Shown here piece after piece: positions 35,087 through 43,448 of a DNA stretch of 64,000 nucleotides. Under the pieces are notes generated by a model. The model searched no databases. It was not told the DNA's origin and saw nothing but the letters and a program-made list of their open reading frames with translations. The position numbers and the translations under genes are program-made. The DNA comes from Corallococcus sp. Its GTDB lineage: Bacteria > Bacillota > Clostridia > Christensenellales > CAG-314. The DNA lies in contig JAMPEJ010000001.1 in the NCBI GenBank assembly GCA_023665205.1, positions 353,540 to 417,539 of the forward strand. Reading direction: 5' to 3'. The first letter of the stretch is position 1. Every line of letters starts with the position of its first letter.

Positions 35087-35974
35087 TTACCAGTTTTTCT
35101 TTTCCTTATTACAGTCGTTATTGCGCTTACGTTCCTCCACCATTTTTGCAAACCATTCAACCATGTTCGGATCCTGATGAGAGAAAAACGAACTTTGGTT
35201 TCTATCTAGCGTTTCCATGACCGTCATGTCTTCGGCAGAGAGTTCAAAATCGAACACGTCGAAGTTCTGCTCCATTCTGTCTTTGTGTACCGACTTCGGG
35301 ATTACAACGATTCCGCGCTGCAACTCCCAACGCAAGATTACCTGCGCTACGGTCTTATTGTATTTTTTGCCGATTTCCGCAATTGTTTCGTTGGTAAACA
35401 GTCCGTTGCGGCCTTCGCCGAACGGCGCCCATGCTTCCATCTGCACGCCGTATTTTTTCATCCACTTGTATGCCTCGGCTTGCTGAAAATGCGGATGCGT
35501 TTCCACTTGATTTACGTGCGGTTTTATTCGCGCGAACGAACAAATATCCACAAGCCTGTCGGGATAAAAGTTAGAAACGCCGATTGCTCTTATTTTGCCG
35601 TCCGCGTATAAATCTTCCAACGCTCGCCACGCGCCGTAGTAATCTGAAAACGGTTGGTGTAACAATATAAGGTCGATATAGTTTGTCTGCAACTTTCTCA
35701 TCGATTCCAAAACCGACTTTTTGCACTCGTCATACCCGTAATGTTCTACCCACACTTTTGTCGTAAGGAATATTTCCTCTCTCGGAACGCCCGATTTTAC
35801 GATTGCGTTGCCGACTTCTTCTTCATTGAAATAGCTCTGCGCCGTGTCGATATGACGGTAGCCCACACTCAAAGCATCGAGAACACATCTCTCGCATTCC
35901 TCTTTGCTTACCTGATAAACGCCGTAGCCGAGTTGGGGCATTTTGACTCCGTTAGATAAAGTTACATACTGCAT
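35087..35974 (-). CDS. Aldo/keto reductase
   Basis: A 295-residue NADP-dependent oxidoreductase with a TIM-barrel fold. The catalytic tetrad is complete: Asp43 in HIDTAQSYFNEE, Tyr48, Lys73 in FLTTKVWVEH, and His106 in DLILLHQP. The cofactor segment IPKSVHKDRMEQN near residue 240 is typical of the AKR5-like (YvgN/2,5-diketogluconate reductase) branch. It reduces aldehydes or keto sugars; substrate unknown. It stands in the same direction as, and downstream of, a decarboxylase-cupin fusion and a LysR regulator, a set that often travels together. Confidence 0.93.
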   Translation of the reverse strand: MQYVTLSNGVKMPQLGYGVYQVSKEECERCVLDALSVGYRHIDTAQSYFNEEEVGNAIVKSGVPREEIFLTTKVWVEHYGYDECKKSVLESMRKLQTNYIDLILLHQPFSDYYGAWRALEDLYADGKIRAIGVSNFYPDRLVDICSFARIKPHVNQVETHPHFQQAEAYKWMKKYGVQMEAWAPFGEGRNGLFTNETIAEIGKKYNKTVAQVILRWELQRGIVVIPKSVHKDRMEQNFDVFDFELSAEDMTVMETLDRNQSSFFSHQDPNMVEWFAKMVEERKRNNDCNKEKKNW

Positions 35975-36075
35975 AATTAAAAATCTCCTTAGTTTCGTTT
36001 ACAAGATTATTATAGCATTTCAGTTTTTTGAAAGGAATTACAAATAAGTTTAGTGTTTTAACTTAAAGTTAATAC

Positions 36076-36107
36076 AAAAAAGAGAGCAACGTTTCATCGC
36101 TCTCTTT
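36076..36107 (-). terminator. Terminator after the CMD-cupin gene
   Basis: AAGAGAGC (36080-36087) pairs with GCTCTCTT (36099-36106); on the minus strand a TTTTTTG tract follows. It lies 23 bases past the stop codon and separates this gene from the aldo-keto reductase. Confidence 0.8.
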
Positions 36108-36129
36108 CGATTTACCGTTTTATATATTC

Positions 36130-36891
36130 TTATTTTACAGCGTGTTCATAATCTTCGTCCAATACGGCTTCGCACCACTCCGTTTTGCCGTTCTCGGCGG
36201 GTACTTCGATTGCCAAATGCGAAAACCAACTTTCTTTCCCTGCGCCGTGCCAATGCTTAACGCCTATGGGAATGTTTATAACGTCGCCCTCTTTCATCTT
36301 AATTGCTTTTTTGCCCCATTCCTGATAATATCCTTCGCCGCCGACGCATACAAGAATTTGTCCGCCGCCTTTCGTCGCATTATGAATATGCCAATTATTA
36401 CGGCACTTCGGCTCGAACGTTACGTTTGCAATAAACACCTGCTCTTTGGATATGGGCGCAAGATAACTTTGACCGATAAAGTATTTCGCATAAGCGTCGT
36501 TAGGCGCACCTATGGGAAACATTATCGTGTTCTGATACTTGTCCTTTTCCGTAGTTGCCGCCGTATGTTCGTTCCATACTTCTTTGGCGAGATTAAACGT
36601 CGCCCAACCTTTGGGCCACCCTGCATAGAACGCCGTGTGCGTGATTGCCGCTACGATTTCCGCTTTCGTTACGCCGTTATTCTTTGCGTTCTGCAAATGG
36701 TGTTTAAGCGAGCTGTCGCAAATGCCCTGCGACATAAGCGCAACTACGGTTATGATACAACGAGTTTTAATGTCTATATCCGTATTGTTCCAATTTTCGC
36801 CGAATAAAACGTCGTCGTTATAGTGAGCAAATTCGGGCGTAAATTCTCCAAGAGCCTCCCTTCCTGCCGTTTGTACTATCTTCTTAGACAT
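36130..36891 (-). CDS. Carboxymuconolactone decarboxylase-like domain fused to a cupin
   Basis: A 253-residue fusion. Residues 1-115 are a carboxymuconolactone decarboxylase/AhpD-like helical domain (RCIITVVALMSQGI, then KNNGVTKAEIVAAITHTAFYAGWP), but without the CxxC of AhpD. Residues 130-250 are a cupin barrel with metal-binding histidines in NNWHIHNATKGGGQIL and GVKHWHG. Such fusions are common next to aldo-keto reductases and LysR regulators, and are thought to act in small-molecule or quinone metabolism. The actual reaction is unknown. The gene begins five bases after the LysR stop and is probably co-transcribed with it. Confidence 0.88.
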   Translation of the reverse strand: MSKKIVQTAGREALGEFTPEFAHYNDDVLFGENWNNTDIDIKTRCIITVVALMSQGICDSSLKHHLQNAKNNGVTKAEIVAAITHTAFYAGWPKGWATFNLAKEVWNEHTAATTEKDKYQNTIMFPIGAPNDAYAKYFIGQSYLAPISKEQVFIANVTFEPKCRNNWHIHNATKGGGQILVCVGGEGYYQEWGKKAIKMKEGDVINIPIGVKHWHGAGKESWFSHLAIEVPAENGKTEWCEAVLDEDYEHAVK

Positions 36892-36896
36892 AAACT

Positions 36897-37793
36897 CTAT
36901 TCTCCTCTATCATTTATTTTCTGGACTATGTCGATAAATTTCTTCACTTGATTCGACGGCTCACGCGAATACATAATTCCGTAAGGTATTGTATATTCCC
37001 ATTCAACGCGGATAATTTTAAGCAATGGGTGTACGCTTTCCCAACCGTCTATTGCCATAATCGGTACGTTTTCTTTCACGGCGCGGTTAAACGCATTCAA
37101 GCTAAAAAAGTCAAAATCGACAACATTAACGCCGTCATTGATTGCGTTTACACGCATTTCGTCAACGTATTTATTCCAGCCTTCCTTAATGAGCATTATA
37201 CCACTTTGTTTCAAGTCATCTTTGGTTATTATCGTCTTGCTCGAAAATGGGTGCGTGAGCGGAACGGCAACTAAAATTTGCTTATCGTATAAATGCGCTA
37301 CTTGAAAGCCCCTGTCGTTTATAAGCCAATCGTCGTAAATGCCCGCAACGATGTCTATATGCTGTCCGAGATTTTTGAGTATCTCTCTTGCATTTTCGGG
37401 CGTATTCTCGAACGGGATGAGTTCGATTTTTAAGTTAGGTGCAATGCCTTGAATTTCCGTCCACATATCCATTACGAATTTTGCGGGAGTCATTACTGAT
37501 GTACCGATACGGATTGACTGAAGATTGTCGCGCTCGTCAATATCTTTTGCTTTTTCAATCGCACGGCTCGAATACTCCATTATGTATTTTGCATCCTGCA
37601 AAAAACTTTTGCCCGCATTTGTAAGTGCCAAACCGTGATTAGTGCGCTCGAATAATAAGATGCCCAAACGTGATTCAAGCGTATTGATTTGTTTCATTAC
37701 CGCTGGCGGCGAAATAAACAAAGCGTCTGCCGCTTTTGAAAAGCTACCGCTATCCGCAACTTTAATAAAGGTTTCTATTTGGGGATTATACAT
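36897..37793 (-). CDS. LysR-family transcriptional regulator
   Basis: A 298-residue regulator. The N-terminal winged helix spans residues 1-60 (ETFIKVADSGSFSKAADALF, then SPPAVMKQINTLESRLGILL), followed by a type-2 periplasmic-binding-like effector domain to the end. It most likely activates the CMD-cupin and aldo-keto reductase genes just downstream. Unlike the usual LysR layout it is in the same direction as its probable targets rather than divergent. The effector is unknown. Codon use in this three-gene stretch is less rich in the TTG and AAC codons common elsewhere in the window, which hints at transfer. Confidence 0.93.
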   Translation of the reverse strand: MYNPQIETFIKVADSGSFSKAADALFISPPAVMKQINTLESRLGILLFERTNHGLALTNAGKSFLQDAKYIMEYSSRAIEKAKDIDERDNLQSIRIGTSVMTPAKFVMDMWTEIQGIAPNLKIELIPFENTPENAREILKNLGQHIDIVAGIYDDWLINDRGFQVAHLYDKQILVAVPLTHPFSSKTIITKDDLKQSGIMLIKEGWNKYVDEMRVNAINDGVNVVDFDFFSLNAFNRAVKENVPIMAIDGWESVHPLLKIIRVEWEYTIPYGIMYSREPSNQVKKFIDIVQKINDRGE

Positions 37794-38107
37794 AAAACAA
37801 TTTCCTTCGGCGTTTACTTTGGGTTACAGTATAGCATTTTTTCTCTCGTAAATCAAGTCATAGTAATTCCGACTTTCTTTATGTTTTTTTCGGTCGTTTT
37901 CTATTCAAGTCCTGCTTTTTGGTACTTTTTACGCACCCTTTTTATGTCGTGTAATATGGAAAGCGTCGCCTATTTTTAGGCATTAAAAAAGACCTTGACA
38001 AGGTGTTATTCCCTCGCAAGGCTTTATTCTTCTTCGAATGTGGCGAAAATACCCTTAAAACAAAGAAAATCGGTGCAAAAGCCAAAAGACTTTTAGACCG
38101 ATTGCTC
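37794..38107. other. Gap before tRNA-Leu, with its terminator
   Basis: About 310 bases. It holds the LysR promoter region and, at 37984-38004, a compact hairpin ACCTTGACAAGGT followed on the minus strand by CTTTTTTAAT, which probably ends the tRNA-Leu transcript. I see no gene. Confidence 0.55.
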
Positions 38108-38190
38108 TGGTGCGGCTGACAGGACTTGAACCTGCATGGTTTCCCACATGAACCTGAATCATGCGCGTCTGCCAATTTCGCCACAGCCGC
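38108..38190 (-). tRNA. tRNA-Leu, anticodon CAG
   Basis: An 83-base class II tRNA with encoded CCA. The acceptor GCGGCTG pairs with CAGCCGC. The anticodon stem CATGA/TCATG encloses TTCAGGT with CAG at 34-36, the variable arm is TGGGAAACCA, and the T arm is CAGGTTCAAGTCCTG. It reads CUG codons. A TTGCGC-17-TATAAT sequence about 110 bases upstream (38326-38298, minus strand) may be its promoter. Confidence 0.96.
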
Positions 38191-38605
38191 AAAAAATATT
38201 TTCACTAAAAACCGTCACATACGCGTAGCACGTAGAAAAGTAAATCAGAGCGAGCGTTCTTGACGTCATTCAATAATATTCAGCCCCAATTGTACTTATT
38301 ATATCTTATTTTACAACTTTGCGCAACTGTTTTTTTTATCTGTTTACACTACGTCTTTGAATAATTGAATATCGCAAGAATTTGATAGCTTGTGACGATT
38401 CCGCAACTGCTTTTGTATGTTACATTTTCATACGGTTTATGGTAGCAATTCTCGCGTGTGAAATATAAAGTATTGAGCGCAAGACATATATACATATATT
38501 TGGCAAAAAAGCACTCAAAACACCGCAATGCGACAACATTGCAAAGTTAGCAAAATACCGCTTGACAATTGATTACGAAAGTTTTATACTGTATGCACAA
38601 AATAT
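38191..38605. other. Gap between divergent tRNA-Leu and tRNA-Gln genes
   Basis: About 415 bases without a supported gene. It contains the possible tRNA-Leu promoter (minus strand, near 38300-38326) and the clear tRNA-Gln promoter at 38562-38590. I found no attachment-site-like direct repeat of either tRNA end by eye. Confidence 0.5.
38562..38590 (+). promoter_or_regulatory. Promoter of tRNA-Gln
   Basis: TTGACA (38562-38567), 17-base spacer, TATACT (38585-38590), ending 15 bases before the mature tRNA 5' end. Confidence 0.85.
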
Positions 38606-38680
38606 TGGGGTATAGCCAAGCGGTAAGGCAACGGATTCTGACTCCGTCATTCGCAGGTTCAAATCCTGCTACCCTAGCCA
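38606..38680 (+). tRNA. tRNA-Gln, anticodon CTG
   Basis: A 75-base cloverleaf with encoded CCA. The acceptor TGGGGTA pairs with TACCCTA (one G-T pair), the anticodon stem ACGGA/TCCGT encloses TTCTGAC with CTG at 34-36, and the T arm is GCAGGTTCAAATCCTGC. It reads CAG codons. The decayed insertion element begins just downstream. Confidence 0.96.
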
Positions 38681-38713
38681 ATGCCGTGGCTTATGTATAA
38701 GTCACAATAAGTA

Positions 38714-38739
38714 GCCACCCGTTAAGCGGGCGGCTTTTC
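38714..38739 (+). terminator. Terminator of tRNA-Gln
   Basis: GCCACCCG (38714-38721) pairs with CGGGCGGC (38727-38734) with one mismatch, followed by TTTTC. Confidence 0.7.
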
Positions 38740-38817
38740 AATTTCGGGCATAGCCCTAATGTTGTAGGCCACGCAAAAGTGCGTCTTTTGTTAGTCTGGC
38801 AGCCTTGCATTGGATTT

Positions 38818-39163
38818 TTAGTTACCTGTGAACGGGTCTCTTGGATCAAAGATACTTAACTGATCGCTTTCTTTATCTTGCTTCAACTGATTGGCTATGT
38901 ATTCATTTATTGCTTTCGTGTTTTTGCCTACTGTATCTACGTAGTATCCCTTACACCAAAATATGTATATGGTCGGGACATACTTCTCCTTCGACTATTT
39001 CCACTCCCTTCCATTACCATAGCTTTCTTAGTATTTCGCGTATCTCCGCTCTCTTGCTTTCATAAAATACTTTTCTTCTGTATTTTGGGGCAAACAATAT
39101 GTGGTAGTTGCAATTCCATTTCGTATGTGCTAAACTATTGCTGTCATTAAATGTCTCTTTCAT
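38818..39163 (-). pseudogene. Decayed IS200/IS605-type transposase TnpA
   Basis: The minus strand encodes recognisable pieces of the Y1 transposase: LAHTKWNCNYHILFAPKYRR at the start, a CPDHIHI segment with the HUH metal-binding histidines, and WCKGYYVDTVGKNTKAI with the catalytic tyrosine region, ending near DPFTGN. The gene is dead: a TAA replaces the usual Glu codon in the LCEWKG stretch, and about 40 codons between the HUH motif and WCKGYY are deleted with a frame change. No TnpB or wRNA is apparent. It marks this interval as a landing site for mobile DNA. Confidence 0.85.
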
Positions 39164-39294
39164 TTTTTATCCTTCGTTTGTGTTCTAGTTGACTGGCAGG
39201 TAATACTTATTATACACAAACGGAGCTTTTCTGTCCGTTTCATCGGTTGATCCTTTACTGAACCCCCGCGACTATAGTGGGGTTTTTGATTACA

Positions 39295-39329
39295 GTAAAT
39301 ATCTACCGGCTTTGCCGGTGGATATTTAC
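39295..39329. repeat. Long perfect-looking hairpin upstream of the IS remnant
   Basis: GTAAATATCTACCGGC and GCCGGTGGATATTTAC form a 16-pair stem (one G-T pair) with a three-base loop. It stands between the transposase remnant and the reverse transcriptase. It could be an element end, a terminator without T run, or a small repeat. Confidence 0.75.
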
Positions 39330-39388
39330 AAAATTGACGCTTTTCGCACAGCGTTTGACTACTAATAAGAGAGAAACTCGCGTTTTAT

Positions 39389-39427
39389 GTATTTCTTTGC
39401 AAAATATAATTTTTCGAAATACATACA
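39389..39427. repeat. Inverted repeat just past the reverse transcriptase stop
   Basis: TATGTATTTC and GAAATACATA flank an 18-base AT-rich loop, about 28 bases downstream of the reverse transcriptase gene on the minus strand. It may be a terminator or the end of a structured RNA; no clean T run follows. Confidence 0.5.
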
Positions 39428-39454
39428 TTACACTAAGATAAATCCTAAAATTTT

Positions 39455-40966
39455 TTACTTTTCATAAAAATCAACTTTATTCTTTTTCATAAGCCTAAAA
39501 AATTCGTGCAATGGAGTTTTCTTTTTAAACAGTTTTTCATATTGTATCAAACTACCACTTATATACTTATTTAAATATAATTCGTATAATAAGAGCCAAT
39601 GCTCTCCAGTTAAACTATATTGATTAATTTCTTGGGAGAGTCTCGTTTCTAAGTTACTGTAACTTTGTTCATCAAAATTTCTAATTTGTTGTTTTTGATT
39701 TTTCACCAAATCGAAAGCAATTAATTTTGAAAAATCATCACCTCGTTCAATAGCCTTTTCGATATTACAATAATCGACATCCGTGCCAATCATTTTAGCC
39801 AAATACAATAGCCACAATAGTTCTTGCTGCTTTTGACTAGTTAAACACTCTTTAAGCTCATTATTTATAATAATTGAAAGATTTCTATTTTTAATATGAT
39901 TTTTACGCATCACCTCTACACAATATGGAGCAAGCGATGGATTAACTAAAAAAATATTTATTAAATAGCTAAATATTTCATCAGTATTTTTATCAATAGA
40001 AACAGATTGAACCATTTTAAGTGCATATTTTAACGCGCCCTTCTGCCCTGAGTCATACAAAGACAATGCTAAACGAAGCAACTCAACAATGCCGTCTCTT
40101 TTCAAAACAGAATTAAATTTATTTTTAAAATCGTAATACTTTTCAAATGGGAATTTTTTAATTTCTATTTTTTCTTTATTAATTTGCAAATTAAATAAAT
40201 CGAATACTTTATACAATTCGCTTAAAGCATTTTCCGCTTCAATTTCAGAACGAAAATAAAATGCATAATCATCGACAAATCTAACATAATTGTAATGATC
40301 CCTCAAAATCGTATCAAGTCCAGAAAGTATAATCTCACTGAAAACTCTTGATGCAAATGGACCAACCATAATTCCGTTGGTCTCATTTCCTTTGCATCTT
40401 CTCATAAGTTTATCGAATGTATCTGCCAATTCGTAATCTTTATTTTTCCCTTGCGAACCATTTTGCATATACTCTTTTGCTTTTTCCTTTCCGACAATGG
40501 CCCAAGTTATACTATGAGTATAAATGGAATTATAAAAATTTGAAATATCTATAGACAGTCTATACTTGTAACCTGTAGCTTTGCTACATCGTATTTGCCT
40601 AGATTCGTCAAATGTATATGAAGACAAATTTCCAATCGTTTCAATCGGAGATGTTGAATTAGAACTCTTGGCAAACTTTATGATTTTAGTCCAATTATCA
40701 GACATAAAACTCAAGACTTTATAATAACTATATGGATTAGGCAAACTAATCGTCCTTCTCGTAAAAGTATTTTTGTATATCGTTAAGTTTGTACAATAGG
40801 TTGATACAGGATCCTTTGCCATAATTGGACTTATGTTTTGTTGAAAGTTTTTCATGAACATAACAAAATGTTGCGAAGTAAAACACGGAGGCATTTCATC
40901 CGTGAAGTATTTGTTTGCAAAGCATTCAAACAATAAATTATTTTTGTTTAAATCTATTACATTCAT
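39455..40966 (-). CDS. Stand-alone reverse transcriptase, probably antiphage (abortive-infection / DRT type)
   Basis: A 503-residue protein. Residues 130-290 are a reverse transcriptase domain: SIDISNFYNSIYTHSITWAI with catalytic Asp140, GIMVGPFASRVFSEII at 198-213, and YVRFVDDYAFYF with the catalytic pair Asp232-Asp233. The FYxSIYTHS phrase and the RFVDDY box are typical of the unknown-group and Abi-like reverse transcriptases that act in phage defence. The last 200 residues are entirely helical with no maturase, endonuclease, nitrilase or protease motif. The gene is far more AT-rich than its neighbours, which suggests transfer. GGAG lies eight bases before the ATG. No partner gene is evident. 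Class assignment needs a profile search. Confidence 0.85.
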   Translation of the reverse strand: MNVIDLNKNNLLFECFANKYFTDEMPPCFTSQHFVMFMKNFQQNISPIMAKDPVSTYCTNLTIYKNTFTRRTISLPNPYSYYKVLSFMSDNWTKIIKFAKSSNSTSPIETIGNLSSYTFDESRQIRCSKATGYKYRLSIDISNFYNSIYTHSITWAIVGKEKAKEYMQNGSQGKNKDYELADTFDKLMRRCKGNETNGIMVGPFASRVFSEIILSGLDTILRDHYNYVRFVDDYAFYFRSEIEAENALSELYKVFDLFNLQINKEKIEIKKFPFEKYYDFKNKFNSVLKRDGIVELLRLALSLYDSGQKGALKYALKMVQSVSIDKNTDEIFSYLINIFLVNPSLAPYCVEVMRKNHIKNRNLSIIINNELKECLTSQKQQELLWLLYLAKMIGTDVDYCNIEKAIERGDDFSKLIAFDLVKNQKQQIRNFDEQSYSNLETRLSQEINQYSLTGEHWLLLYELYLNKYISGSLIQYEKLFKKKTPLHEFFRLMKKNKVDFYEK

Positions 40967-41207
40967 TAGCTACTCCTTTTAGACTTATTAAAATCATTTT
41001 CCACGAACTATCTTTATGTAAGAAACTAAATATAGTAATAACTCAAACTATCCCAAATATGAATTAGTCAAAGCATATTTAATTACCAACCGTTTACATT
41101 ATTAGCAATAAAATTTATTAAAATTGATACTTTTATAATATTTTCATTTTAACATATTGTTTTGAAAATATCAACAGTGTAACGAACAACTCCACTGTAC
41201 GTGCGCG

Positions 41208-41927
41208 CTAGTGCATTGCGCCGAGTTTTACAAGACGGGAACGAATTGCTCCGTTTGTACGTGCCATCACCGCCGCTATCTCCTGCACAGTCATCCCCTG
41301 ATCGAACATACGCTTTACTTTTTCGTCCTGTTCATAATCCCAAGGCCGGCTTTTCATCGCGTGGCGGCGTTGCATACCGTCCAAATGTTCCTGCAATATT
41401 ACTTGCACGTTTTTTATCACTTCGCGCTGCGCTTTTTCGTTTAACAACACCGCCGTATACTTACCGTTATGTCCCTCGCGGGTTTCCGCAAACAAACCGA
41501 ATTTCTCCCCCTTGACGGTAGGATAGATCCGACGTTGACCGTCCTCCGCATCTATGTATTCCGTAAGTCCGTTTTGTTGTAACCACCTTTTGACCGCCAC
41601 GTTGCTTACGCGCACAGCCCCCTCGTTTTTAGCGCTGTTTATTCTGGCGCACGTCTCGTTGATAAGTAAACCCGCGCTGCAAAATTTGAAATTTTTTAAC
41701 AAGTATGCGACGTCGTGAGGAGAGGTTTCGCGCAGACTGCGTTTAAGAAAATAATCGCCCTTGCAGACCTTTTCCAAAACGTTAGCCACATACGACAGAC
41801 AATTGGCAATATGCTTGTTGTTAATCACTTCGTTACACACTATTATGCTGTCGTCCAAAGGATTGATTCCCTTGGAAAGTTTGCTGACGTATATATGCGC
41901 ATACTTCATTCTTTCGGAATCGGTCAT
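41208..41927 (-). CDS. DNA-binding protein of unknown function with C-terminal helix-turn-helix
   Basis: A 239-residue protein without a recognised family. The N-terminal 180 residues are mixed (LNEKAQREVIKNVQVILQEH near the end of that part). The last 50 residues, WDYEQDEKVKRMFDQGMTVQ then EIAAVMARTNGAIRSRLVKL, read as a Myb/SANT-like or sigma-70 region 4-like helix-turn-helix of the type W-x-ED-x-L-G-x-T-x-xEIA. It may read a nucleic acid and regulate nearby genes, but no target is apparent. Composition is like the core genes rather than the reverse transcriptase beside it. It lies downstream of galK. Confidence 0.6.
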   Translation of the reverse strand: MTDSERMKYAHIYVSKLSKGINPLDDSIIVCNEVINNKHIANCLSYVANVLEKVCKGDYFLKRSLRETSPHDVAYLLKNFKFCSAGLLINETCARINSAKNEGAVRVSNVAVKRWLQQNGLTEYIDAEDGQRRIYPTVKGEKFGLFAETREGHNGKYTAVLLNEKAQREVIKNVQVILQEHLDGMQRRHAMKSRPWDYEQDEKVKRMFDQGMTVQEIAAVMARTNGAIRSRLVKLGAMH

Positions 41928-42031
41928 TAAGTTTTCTCCTTAGTAAATAAATATAAAATGCGTTTTCACGGCGATATTTGCAATCTGAGCGGGGAAAGTT
42001 GTCAAAGCAGTGTTTGTACACAAACTACAAA

Positions 42032-42061
42032 AAAGTGCACCGAGATACCGCGATACACTTT
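42032..42061 (-). terminator. Probable terminator of galK
   Basis: AAAGTG and CACTTT bracket an imperfect inner stem, and on the minus strand the structure is followed by TTTTTTG. It lies about 20 bases past the galK stop. Confidence 0.6.
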
Positions 42062-42080
42062 GAAATTACAAATATTTTAC

Positions 42081-43301
42081 TCACAAAACCGTTGCGCCGA
42101 CGCGACGTACTCTTAGCAAATGCACAGCGTTTTTTCCGTATTTTTTTGCCATCGCTTCGGCAAAACGCGGCGCGTCTTTTTTGTCCGCCACTGCCAAAAT
42201 CGTACCGGCAAAGCCGCCGCCGTGTACGCGAGACGCACACCGTGGGCAAGCCGTTCTAGCGTACAGTACTGCATCGGCGACCGTCCTGTCGTCGCCCACG
42301 TTACAGTTTTGCAATTGATTTATGCTGCTGTCGCCGGACTTATTGACGGCTTCTATAATTGCGTTTTTGTCGCCCGCAGACAACGCCTGCGAAACGGCGT
42401 CAACCAACGCGTTTTCCTCAAAAAAGTGCTTAGCACGCAACGCCGGACGCTCGCCAACGGAAGACGCCGCTCTGTTGTAATTATTGAAAAACAGCACCGA
42501 GTCAACGTCCGCCAATCTATCCTTGCCGAAATGCGCTGCGACGGCTTTCATTTCCGCAGGTATCGCCGCATAGTGCTCGGTAAGTTGCGAGTGACTTTTG
42601 CCCGTGTCGACCATCACCAAGGCGAGATTTTGCAAACTGCCGTCCAAACGCGTTGCTTCAAAACCGTTTTTGAAGTCTATTTTAACAACCCCTCCGACGG
42701 CAATAACGCCCTGATCCAGCAAGCCGCAAGGCTTATTGAAGTAGACGTTTTCGGCATACTGTCCGACTTCCGCCATGGTTTGCGCAGACACTTGACCGTC
42801 GTTGTACAATTCGTTTTGTATAACGGCGCACAGCAACTGAAACGCCGCACTGGAAGAAACTCCCGCGCCGCTTGGAACGGTCGTATTGAGACAGGCATAA
42901 AATCCGCCGACGTTTTTGCCGCGGCGTTTGAGTCCCGCAAGCACGCCCTTTACCATACCGATACTGCCGCTTTCCTTTTTGTCCACGTCTGCAATGTTAA
43001 AAACAATATCGCGATAATTGTTTCCGGAGATTATGACCTCGCCGGTTTCGTTGGGTAAAAACGCCGCAACGATATCCAAATCGACAGTACAACCGATAAC
43101 TTTGCCGCCGTTATGGTCGGTGTGATTTCCTATCAATTCCACTCGTCCTGACGAAGACGCCAAATAACAAAACTTGCTTTTGTACTTGCGACGGAAAGTG
43201 CGTATAAGTTCGTCGTACCTTTTAAGTTGAAACAAAGTAACTTTGCCGTATAAATCGGCAAATTTGCCAAGCGCCTGCCTGCCGCAAGAATACTTTTCCA
43301 T
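42081..43301 (-). CDS. galK: Galactokinase
   Basis: A 406-residue GHMP kinase that phosphorylates galactose at O1. The galactokinase signature GRVELIGNHTDHNGG is at residues 52-66, the ATP loop VPSGAGVSSSAAF at 142-154, and the C-terminal motif RVHGGGFAGT near 365. The catalytic Asp in GLLDQGV is present. The first 30 residues precede the signature by a few more than usual. No Leloir partner (galT, galE) is adjacent, but galU lies 6 kb away. It diverges from typA. Confidence 0.94.
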   Translation of the reverse strand: MEKYSCGRQALGKFADLYGKVTLFQLKRYDELIRTFRRKYKSKFCYLASSSGRVELIGNHTDHNGGKVIGCTVDLDIVAAFLPNETGEVIISGNNYRDIVFNIADVDKKESGSIGMVKGVLAGLKRRGKNVGGFYACLNTTVPSGAGVSSSAAFQLLCAVIQNELYNDGQVSAQTMAEVGQYAENVYFNKPCGLLDQGVIAVGGVVKIDFKNGFEATRLDGSLQNLALVMVDTGKSHSQLTEHYAAIPAEMKAVAAHFGKDRLADVDSVLFFNNYNRAASSVGERPALRAKHFFEENALVDAVSQALSAGDKNAIIEAVNKSGDSSINQLQNCNVGDDRTVADAVLYARTACPRCASRVHGGGFAGTILAVADKKDAPRFAEAMAKKYGKNAVHLLRVRRVGATVL

Positions 43302-43393
43302 TTGTATATCCTCTTTAATTTATTTTATCACACAAAACTTCCGTTTGCAACCGTAATGAAATGCAAAATATTTTTGCCTTACGCCAAATATAT

Positions 43394-43422
43394 TTGACGG
43401 AGTACGTAGATAGTTGTATAAT
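43394..43422 (+). promoter_or_regulatory. Promoter of typA
   Basis: TTGACG (43394-43399), 17-base spacer, TATAAT (43417-43422), 26 bases before the start codon at 43449. Confidence 0.85.
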
Positions 43423-43448
43423 TTTCAGGTTATTTACGGAGAAAAATT

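Noticed and set aside
39455..40966. Group II intron maturase, retron or diversity-generating reverse transcriptase
   Set aside because: No maturase X or endonuclease domain, no intron boundary motifs, no msr/msd-like inverted repeats directly upstream, and no template/variable repeat pair or accessory gene were seen.
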